DNA of 22,516 nt from Pseudomonadota bacterium. Its GTDB lineage: Bacteria; Pseudomonadota; Alphaproteobacteria; Rhizobiales; Xanthobacteraceae. Of the stretch, positions 16,902-22,516 are shown piece by piece. Position 1 is the stretch's first letter. Every line of letters starts with the position of its first letter. The translations under genes and the position numbers were made by a program. The stretch spans positions 1 through 22,516 of the forward strand of contig JAEWFG010000240.1 in the NCBI GenBank assembly GCA_023388935.1, read 5' to 3'. The notes beneath the pieces are model-generated. The model did not search any database. It worked only from the letters and a program-made list of their open reading frames with translations, and was not told the DNA's origin.

Positions 16902-18202
16902 GACCGCCGCTCCAGCCAGCGCTCGGTAATTCCGATCACGTGCTCGCGCAAACCATCATCGGCAATCTGCTCGATCGCCTCGCCGACAAAGGCCTGGATC
17001 AGCAACGCCTGCGCCTGCTTCTCCGGCAGTCCGCGCGCCTTCAGATAGAACAGCAGGCTGTCGTCCAGCGCGCCGGCGGTGGCGCCGTGGCCGCAAGAGA
17101 CGTCGTCGGCAAAGATCTCGAGTTCGGGCTTGTTGTCGGCTTCGGCTTCATCGGACAACAGCAGCGCCCGGGTCATCATCTTGCCGTCGGTCTTCTGCGC
17201 GTCGGGACGGACGATGATGCGGCCCTGGAACACCGAATGGGCGCGGTCGTCGATCACCGCGCGGAAGATCTCGCGGCTGACGCAGTTCGGCACGGCATGG
17301 TCCACGACCAGCGTGGTGTCACCATGCTCCGTCTTCTTCAACAGGTTCACGCCGTTGATGGAGAGCTCGCTGCCCTCGCCCGCCAGCGTGATGAAGCCTT
17401 GCAGGCGGCTGACAGCGCCGCCGGTGGTCATGTTGAAGAAGTTGAGCTTCGTGTTCGCGCCGACCGTGACGAACTGCGAGGTGATGTTCACGGCATCAGG
17501 CGCATCGTCCATCAGGCGGATATGCGCAACGTCGGCGTTGTCGCCGACCGAGAGGACAACCGCGTCGTTGACCTGGTAGGCCTTGGCGCCGGCCGCGACG
17601 AAACTCTCGACGATGGTGGCGCGAACGCCTTTCCCGATCCGCACTTGTGAACGAGTGAATGCCGATGCGGAAGCAGCGGTCGCGATGTGGACAATCTGGA
17701 TCGGCGCGGAGAGCTGCGTACCGTCGGCGATCGACAGCACGACGCCGTCGGTCACCATCGCCGCGTTCAGCGAGATCACCGCATCGGTGGCGGCGGTCGT
17801 CAGGAGACCGGCATCCTTCTCCAGCGTCTCACGCAGCGTCCTGAGGCTCACCTCGGAGGCAAGCGCCTTCACGTCGGAGAGCTCGGCCGCGAACACGCCG
17901 TCGACCAGCACCAGCTTGCGGGCGCCCTCAATCGCTTGCGCCTTCACCGCTTCCGCCGCGCGTTTCAACGCGGCCGCATCGGGGTTGGCTGCAAGCGGCA
18001 GCACCTCGCCGACCAGCGCGCGCAGGTCGGTGTATTTCCATTCCTCGATCCGCCGGTGCGGCACGCCGAGACGCTCATAGGTCTCGAACGCCTCGCGGCG
18101 CGCCGCAATCACAGCCGGCGAACCCGGCAGCCGGCCTTCCGCGCTGGCGAAGAGATCGCTCACCGCGCGGCTGCTTCCGGTCTTTGCCACAGCAACGTTC
18201 AT
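16898..18202 (-). CDS. sufD: Fe-S assembly protein SufD
   Basis: 434 residues from ATG at 18202, with AAGGA about 9 nt upstream (an upstream TTG is less likely). It has the SufB/SufD right-handed beta-helix core and the C-terminal region (MMTRALLLSDEAEADNKPELEIFADDVSCGHGATAG and LLFYLKARGL, ending QALLIQAFVGEA) that matches SufB at the same position. It forms the SufB-SufC2-SufD scaffold. It starts 12 nt after sufC and overlaps sufS. Confidence 0.95.
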   Translation of the reverse strand: MNVAVAKTGSSRAVSDLFASAEGRLPGSPAVIAARREAFETYERLGVPHRRIEEWKYTDLRALVGEVLPLAANPDAAALKRAAEAVKAQAIEGARKLVLVDGVFAAELSDVKALASEVSLRTLRETLEKDAGLLTTAATDAVISLNAAMVTDGVVLSIADGTQLSAPIQIVHIATAASASAFTRSQVRIGKGVRATIVESFVAAGAKAYQVNDAVVLSVGDNADVAHIRLMDDAPDAVNITSQFVTVGANTKLNFFNMTTGGAVSRLQGFITLAGEGSELSINGVNLLKKTEHGDTTLVVDHAVPNCVSREIFRAVIDDRAHSVFQGRIIVRPDAQKTDGKMMTRALLLSDEAEADNKPELEIFADDVSCGHGATAGALDDSLLFYLKARGLPEKQAQALLIQAFVGEAIEQIADDGLREHVIGITERWLERRS

Positions 18203-18214
18203 CGCAACCAATCC

Positions 18215-18967
18215 TTACGCGGCATCCTCGAACTGGGCGTAGCCGGACTCTTCCAGCTCCAGCGCCAGCTCCTTGCCGCCGCTCTTCACGACACGGCCCT
18301 TCGACATCACGTGCACGAAATCGGGCACGATGTAGTTGAGCAGCCGCTGATAGTGGGTGATGACGACCATCGCGCGCTCGGGCGAGCGCAGCGCGTTGAC
18401 GCCGTCGGCCGCAATGCGCAGCGCGTCGATGTCGAGGCCCGAATCCATCTCGTCGAGGATGCACAGGCTCGGCTCGAACAGCGCCATCTGGAGCACCTCA
18501 TTGCGCTTCTTCTCACCACCGGAGAAGCCGACGTTCACGCCGCGCTTGAGCATGTCCTGCGGGATGTTCAGCGATTTCGAGACCGCGCGGACCTTCTTCA
18601 GGAAGTCCGGGGTCGAATATTCGCCCTCGCCGCGCGCCTTGCGCTGTGCGTTCAACGCGGTGCGCAGGAAATTCATGGTGGCGACGCCGGGGATCTCGAC
18701 CGGATACTGGAACGCCAGGAACACGCCCTTGGCGGCGCGCTCTTCGGGGGCCATCTCCAGGAGGTCCTCGCCCTTGAACAGGATCTGGCCGTCGGTGACC
18801 TCGTAGCCGGGCTTGCCGGCGATGACATGGGAGAGCGTCGACTTGCCGGAGCCGTTCGGCCCCATGATCGCGTGCACCTCGCCCTCGTTCACGGTCAGCG
18901 TCAGCCCGTGGAGGATCTCACGTTCCTCGACACGAACCTTCAGGTCTTTCACTTCAAGCAAAGCCAT
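18215..18967 (-). CDS. sufC: Fe-S assembly ATPase SufC
   Basis: 250 residues from the ATG at 18967, which gives the canonical MALLEVKDL; a longer frame to 18997 exists but has no better ribosome-binding site. ABC ATPase motifs: Walker A GPNGSGKS (36-43), signature FSGGEKKRNEV (the SufC form of LSGGE), Walker B CILDEMDSGLD, and His-switch ITHYQRLL. It drives conformational change of SufBCD. Confidence 0.96.
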   Translation of the reverse strand: MALLEVKDLKVRVEEREILHGLTLTVNEGEVHAIMGPNGSGKSTLSHVIAGKPGYEVTDGQILFKGEDLLEMAPEERAAKGVFLAFQYPVEIPGVATMNFLRTALNAQRKARGEGEYSTPDFLKKVRAVSKSLNIPQDMLKRGVNVGFSGGEKKRNEVLQMALFEPSLCILDEMDSGLDIDALRIAADGVNALRSPERAMVVITHYQRLLNYIVPDFVHVMSKGRVVKSGGKELALELEESGYAQFEDAA

Positions 18968-19030
18968 CTTGGTTTCCAGTCTATTCAAATGATGCATGGA
19001 GCGCCGAGGCGCACCGCGAGGGGTCGGCGA

Positions 19031-20527
19031 TCAGCCGACCGACCCTTCAAGCGAAATCGAGATCAGCTTCTGCGCTTCCACCGCGAACTCCATCGGGAGC
19101 TGCTGAAGCACGTCCTTGACGAAGCCGTTGACGACAAGGCCGACCGCTTCCTCCTGCGAGAGGCCGCGCTGAACGCAGTAGAACAGCACGTCCTCGGAGA
19201 TTTTCGAGGTCGTGGCCTCGTGCTCGAACGTCGCCGACGAGTTCTTCGCCTCGATGTACGGCACGGTGTGTGCGCCGCATTTGTCGCCGATCAACAAGGA
19301 ATCGCAGGCTGTGAAGTTGCGCGCGCCGGTCGCTTTCCGGTGCGCGGTGACGAGACCGCGATAGGTGTTCTGCGACTTGCCTGCGGCGATGCCCTTGGAG
19401 ATGATCCGGCTCGACGTGTTCTTGCCGAGATGGATCATCTTGGTGCCGCTGTCGACCTGCTGGAAGCCGTTCGAGATCGCGATCGAGTAGAACTCACCGC
19501 TGGAGTTGTCGCCGCGGAGAATGCAGCTTGGATATTTCCAGGTGATCGCCGAACCGGTCTCGACCTGCGTCCACGAAATCTTGGAATTGGCGCCGCGGCA
19601 GTCGCCACGCTTGGTGACGAAGTTGTAGATGCCGCCCTTGCCTTCCGAGTTGCCGGGGTACCAGTTCTGCACCGTCGAGTATTTGATCTCGGCATCGTCG
19701 TGCGCCACGAGTTCGACCACGGCGGCGTGCAGCTGATTCTCGTCGCGCTGCGGTGCCGTGCAGCCTTCGAGATAGCTGACGTAGGAGCCTTTGTCGGCGA
19801 TGATCAGCGTGCGCTCGAACTGGCCGGTATTGCGCTCGTTGATGCGGAAATAGGTCGACAGCTCCATCGGGCAGCGCACGCCCGGCGGCACGTAGACGAA
19901 CGAGCCGTCGGAGAACACCGCCGAGTTCAGCGTCGCATAGAAATTGTCAGAGGTCGGAACCACCGAGCCGAGATATTTCCGCACCAGTTCGGGATGCTCG
20001 CGGATGGCCTCGGAGATCGGCATGAAGATCACGCCGGCCTTCTTCAGCTCAGCCTGGAACGTGGTCGCAACCGAGACCGAATCGAAGACAGCATCGACCG
20101 CGATCTTGCGCCTGGCCGGGTCTTCCTCGCCGGGCTTCAGCTCGACGCCCTCGAGCATGGCGACTTCGCGCAACGGAATGCCGAGCTTCTCGTAGGTCTT
20201 GAGAATCTCCGGATCGATCTCGTCGAGCGAGCCGACCGTCTTCTTCGGCTTCGGCGCCGCGTAATAATAAAGATCCTGGAAGTCGATCTTGGGATAGTCG
20301 ACGCGCGCCCAGGTCGGCTCGGTCATGGTCAGCCAGCGCCGATAGGCTTCCAGGCGCCACTGGAGCATCCAGTCGGGCTCGTTCTTCTTCTGCGAGATGA
20401 ATTTTACGATCTCTTCCGATAGCCCCTTGGGGGCCTTTTCGGTGTCGATCAGGGTCTCAAACCCATAACGATATTGGTCGACGTCGATGCGCTTCACGCG
20501 CTCGACCGTCTCTTGTACGGCTGGCAT
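19031..20527 (-). CDS. sufB: Fe-S assembly scaffold SufB
   Basis: 498 residues from ATG at 20527, chosen because GGAGG lies 5 nt upstream. SufB is the core scaffold on which the cluster is built, with SufC and SufD. Seen: FQDLYYYAAPK, VYVPPGVRCPMELSTYFRI, GGIYNFVTKRGDC, and the C-terminal SATFEHEATTSKISEDVLFYC, with conserved Glu and Cys candidates for cluster and sulfur handling. It is preceded by a hairpin leader and an ICE-like site. It is 63 nt upstream of sufC. Confidence 0.96.
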   Translation of the reverse strand: MPAVQETVERVKRIDVDQYRYGFETLIDTEKAPKGLSEEIVKFISQKKNEPDWMLQWRLEAYRRWLTMTEPTWARVDYPKIDFQDLYYYAAPKPKKTVGSLDEIDPEILKTYEKLGIPLREVAMLEGVELKPGEEDPARRKIAVDAVFDSVSVATTFQAELKKAGVIFMPISEAIREHPELVRKYLGSVVPTSDNFYATLNSAVFSDGSFVYVPPGVRCPMELSTYFRINERNTGQFERTLIIADKGSYVSYLEGCTAPQRDENQLHAAVVELVAHDDAEIKYSTVQNWYPGNSEGKGGIYNFVTKRGDCRGANSKISWTQVETGSAITWKYPSCILRGDNSSGEFYSIAISNGFQQVDSGTKMIHLGKNTSSRIISKGIAAGKSQNTYRGLVTAHRKATGARNFTACDSLLIGDKCGAHTVPYIEAKNSSATFEHEATTSKISEDVLFYCVQRGLSQEEAVGLVVNGFVKDVLQQLPMEFAVEAQKLISISLEGSVG

Positions 20528-20540
20528 TCCATCCTCCGCT

Positions 20541-20559
20541 CGCGGTTTCAAGGACCGCG
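20541..20559 (-). promoter_or_regulatory. Hairpin in sufB 5' leader
   Basis: CGCGGT and ACCGCG form a 6-bp stem around a 7-nt loop, ending just before the GGAGG of sufB. It may influence ribosome access. Weak evidence; the stem is short. Confidence 0.3.
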
Positions 20560-20610
20560 GTGGATCAAACTCGGACGAGTATTACGATGTTTCTCTGCGG
20601 AAAGCACGGG

Positions 20611-20627
20611 CTTAGAACCATTCAAGC
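20611..20627. promoter_or_regulatory. ICE/Irr-box-like site upstream of sufB
   Basis: CTTAGAACCATTCAAGC. Against the rhizobial iron control element TTTAGAACNGTTCTAAA it matches 11-12 of 16 defined positions, with the left half TTAGAAC and the right core TTC intact. It is about 84 nt upstream of the sufB start and overlaps a TTGAAT that could be a -35 on the minus strand. In rhizobia Irr binds such elements, and suf operons are iron regulated, so the match is sensible, though degenerate. Confidence 0.45.
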
Positions 20628-20640
20628 CGTGTTTCGTCGC

Positions 20641-21780
20641 TTAGCTCTTAAGTAAGCCATTACCCAGCTTTCGCCAAGCCTCTAACACCCTATTAATGTC
20701 CTCGGGTTCCGTGGACCAGCCAAGGCTGAGACGCACCGCCCCCTGGGCGACTGCACGGTCGAACCCCATGGCCGAAAGGACGTGGGATGGCTGGACCTTT
20801 CCCGAGGAACAGGCCGAGCCGGAGGACACCGCGATACCTTCGAGGTCGAAGCCAATCACCGCTGTCTCGGCCTTCAGCCCGGGCGCTGAAAATAGAACGG
20901 TATTTGGCAACCGCTCGATATCGTCCGAAAAGATGGTTGCATCGGCGAGCGCCCGAATGCCATTTTCCAAGCGATCTCGGAGGGTTGCCATCCGTTCCGC
21001 ATCCTTCGGCAGAGCCTGAAGCGCGGCCTTCACCGCTGCGCCGAAGCCGGCGATGCCTGCGACGTTCTCGGTTCCGGCGCGACGGTTGAGTTCCTGTCCG
21101 CCGCCCCGCAGCACCGGCACCAATCCGGTGAGCCCCTCCGCCACGACCAGCGCACCGACGCCCTTGGGGCCGCCGATCTTGTGTGCAGAAAAAGTCGCAA
21201 TGTCTACGCCCATCATCTTGATATCGAATGGGATTTTTCCCAGCGCCTGGACCGCATCGACATGCAGGAGGCCCCCTGCCTCATGAACGATCCGTGCGGC
21301 CTCGGCGACCGGCTGGACCGCGCCCGTCTCGTTGTTGGCCGCCATGATGGAGACCAGCGCCGGCGGGCCGTTGCTGAGCAGCGACTTCAGACGGTCGAAA
21401 TCGACCACGCCGGAACGTGTGACCCGGATCAGGCCGATCCTGTCGGCCGGGAACCGGCCGCCGGCCAGCACCGAGGCGTGCTCGACGGCTGAGACCAGAA
21501 GCCGCTCGACGGGGCCGCCGGACGGCCCCCGCAGGCCGGGCGACAGCGCCAGGGCGTTGGCTTCGGTTCCGGCGGAGGTGAAGATGACGTTCCGCGGCAG
21601 CGATCCCACCGCCGCAGCAAGAGCAGCGCGGGCGTTCTCGACCAACCGCCGCGCCTCGCGTCCCTCGGCATGGACCGAGGATGGATTGCCGATCAGGTCC
21701 CAGGCGGCGAGCATCGCGCTTCGCGCTTCAGCGCGGAGCGGCGTGGTCGCATTCCAGTCGAGATAGACGCGGCTCGGCAT
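20641..21780 (-). CDS. sufS2: Cysteine desulfurase, group I (NifS/IscS-like; SufS2)
   Basis: 379 residues. Seen: YLDWNATTPLR at the N-terminus, the PLP Lys201 in SAHKIGGPKG, EHASVL, and the active Cys324 in SSGSACSSGK, the long-loop Cys context of group I enzymes (IscS/NifS), unlike SufS in the same operon. It supplies persulfide sulfur. In rhizobial suf operons this gene is the first (sufS2). It is 113 nt ahead of sufB, a gap large enough for an internal promoter. The start ATG at 21780 lacks a good Shine-Dalgarno nearby. Confidence 0.92.
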   Translation of the reverse strand: MPSRVYLDWNATTPLRAEARSAMLAAWDLIGNPSSVHAEGREARRLVENARAALAAAVGSLPRNVIFTSAGTEANALALSPGLRGPSGGPVERLLVSAVEHASVLAGGRFPADRIGLIRVTRSGVVDFDRLKSLLSNGPPALVSIMAANNETGAVQPVAEAARIVHEAGGLLHVDAVQALGKIPFDIKMMGVDIATFSAHKIGGPKGVGALVVAEGLTGLVPVLRGGGQELNRRAGTENVAGIAGFGAAVKAALQALPKDAERMATLRDRLENGIRALADATIFSDDIERLPNTVLFSAPGLKAETAVIGFDLEGIAVSSGSACSSGKVQPSHVLSAMGFDRAVAQGAVRLSLGWSTEPEDINRVLEAWRKLGNGLLKS

Positions 21781-21909
21781 GAAAGTAATATGTTACCCTG
21801 TCACGGGGCCTGCTCAGCCCGCTTCGATGCCCGACATGGGCTCCCGCAGCGCGCTTGGCAACCGCGATTCCGATCCGCGCTGGGCCACGATCCTGCGGTG
21901 ACACGCTAA

Positions 21910-21941
21910 CATCTTGAGCCGATTGCGGGATGTTCAAGATG
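21910..21941. promoter_or_regulatory. Spaced inverted repeat in suf-hydrolase divergent region
   Basis: CATCTTGA, 16 nt, TCAAGATG: perfect 8-bp arms, centre-to-centre distance about 24 bp. The spacing of over two helical turns and the position between divergent genes fit a dimeric regulator site, but no regulator is identified. Confidence 0.35.
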
Positions 21942-22101
21942 CTTGCTTTTTGACCCTCGCCTCATGTTAGAACGCGCGCGTCAGTTCACCGCGCGCCGCT
22001 CGCGCATCATCCGAGGGCGCCGCTCCACCCTTCCATTCGCGGTTTGGTCGGCAGAGCAGCCGATGTAGTCCGCACAATCGGTTGATTGTTGAGGACCGTC
22101 T

Positions 22102-22124
22102 TCAAGAGATCAGTCAAGAGATCA
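22102..22124 (+). repeat. Tandem 11-bp duplication at the hydrolase ribosome-binding site
   Basis: TCAAGAGATCA at 22102-22112 and again at 22114-22124, period 12 bp, ending 3 nt before the ATG at 22128. Each copy carries an AAGAGA that could act as Shine-Dalgarno. Confidence 0.8.
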
Positions 22125-22127
22125 TCC

Positions 22128-22516
22128 ATGCCTGAAGTTATTTTCACTGGCCCTGCTGGCCGTCTCGAAGGCCGCTATCACCCGGCCAAGCAGAAGAACG
22201 CGCCGATCGCGATGATCCTGCATCCGCATCCACAGTTTCACGGCACGATGAACCACCAGATCGTGTACCAGTGCTACTACGCCTTCGCGCATCGCGGCTT
22301 CTCGGTGCTGCGCTTCAATTTCCGCGGCGTCGGCCGCAGCCAGGGCTCGTTCGACCACGGCACCGGCGAATTGTCGGACGCCGCCGCCGCTCTCGACTGG
22401 GCGCAGACCATCAATCCCGAAGCGCGCGCCTGCTGGGTTGCCGGCTTCTCCTTCGGCGCCTGGATCGGCATGCAGCTGCTTATGCGCCGCCCGGAAGTTG
22501 AGGGCTTCATTTCCGT
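22128..22516 (+). CDS. Alpha/beta hydrolase (3' truncated by window)
   Basis: 129 codons are visible, starting MPEVIFTGPAGRLEGRYHP. It has the alpha/beta hydrolase opening HPHPQFHGTMNHQIV, LRFNFRGVGRSQGSFD and the nucleophile elbow GFSFGAW with Ser108. It resembles the COG2945-like hydrolases often found next to suf/isc genes in alphaproteobacteria; the substrate is unknown. The gene continues past the window end, so length and the remaining catalytic residues cannot be checked. The start is supported by an AAGAGA about 6 nt upstream. Confidence 0.9.
   Translation, partial: MPEVIFTGPAGRLEGRYHPAKQKNAPIAMILHPHPQFHGTMNHQIVYQCYYAFAHRGFSVLRFNFRGVGRSQGSFDHGTGELSDAAAALDWAQTINPEARACWVAGFSFGAWIGMQLLMRRPEVEGFIS

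Larger units (their letters stand above)
21781..22127. other. Divergent intergenic region between sufS2 and hydrolase (347 bp)
   Basis: There is no convincing gene and no adjacent Rrf2/IscR-type regulator gene. It contains an 8-bp inverted repeat with a 16-nt spacer (21910-21941), AT-rich stretches near 21940-21970 and a duplicated 11-bp unit just before the hydrolase ATG (22102-22124). Promoters for both genes must lie here but no strong -35/-10 pair stands out. Confidence 0.6.

Noticed and set aside
15786..17048. 420-aa open frame on the plus strand opposite sufS and the sufD end
   Set aside because: It is antisense to SufS with full PLP and Cys motifs; no ribosome-binding site or domain on the plus strand.
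17687..20422. 911-aa open frame on the plus strand across sufD, sufC and sufB
   Set aside because: It is antisense to three clear suf genes and crosses their intergenic gaps; its composition is Arg/His/Asp-rich with no recognisable motif. It is a shadow of codon bias.

Overview
The window reads as core chromosome of a GC-rich rhizobial alphaproteobacterium, most likely Bradyrhizobium or a close relative. The evidence is the codon and GC bias, two outer-membrane proteins whose mature ends begin ADL(A/G)ARPY and contain NWTGFY, a topoisomerase IV ParE, a class I PHB synthase, and a suf operon in the order sufS2-B-C-D-S1-X-A known from rhizobia such as Agrobacterium. No phage, IS element, tRNA, rRNA or CRISPR is visible. 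This is a family-level judgement from sequence alone, not a database match.

Layout. Positions 2-826 hold the 3' half of phaC (PHB synthase), followed by a MAPEG membrane protein (891-1289). A convergent minus-strand pair follows: an FMN-binding PaiB-like protein (3006-2326) whose stop overlaps the start of argC (2329-1346). A DedA membrane protein (3762-3232, minus) is divergent from parE (4032-6077, plus). A 474-bp gap with a terminator and operator-like palindromes leads to an outer-membrane beta-barrel gene (6552-7334), then a 61-aa membrane peptide and an SDR dehydrogenase (7619-8596). A second, paralogous OMP (9467-8697) lies convergent to the SDR across a bidirectional terminator. An FAD monooxygenase (10894-9647) is upstream of it on the same strand. 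A small, apparently frameshifted ORF lies at 11142-10944.

A RhlE-type DEAD-box helicase (11540-13057) with a long leader is followed by a GGEEF diguanylate cyclase (13161-14228). This is convergent with a TfoX-domain protein bearing a histone-H1-like tail (14686-14237). A large palindromic intergenic repeat (14730-14804) separates that gene from the end of the suf operon. The operon fills 21780-14811 on the minus strand: sufS2, sufB, sufC, sufD, sufS, sufX/T, sufA. It encodes sulfur donors, the SufBCD scaffold ATPase complex and an A-type carrier for Fe-S cluster assembly. An alpha/beta hydrolase begins divergently at 22128 and runs off the end.

I see no clearly new multi-gene system. The items most worth a second look are regulatory or structural: an Irr/ICE-like site inside the suf operon before sufB, a TfoX-H1 tail fusion, a frameshifted micro-ORF, a duplicated Shine-Dalgarno unit before the hydrolase, several operator-like palindromes, a recurring terminator module, and a diguanylate cyclase with a degenerate inhibition site.
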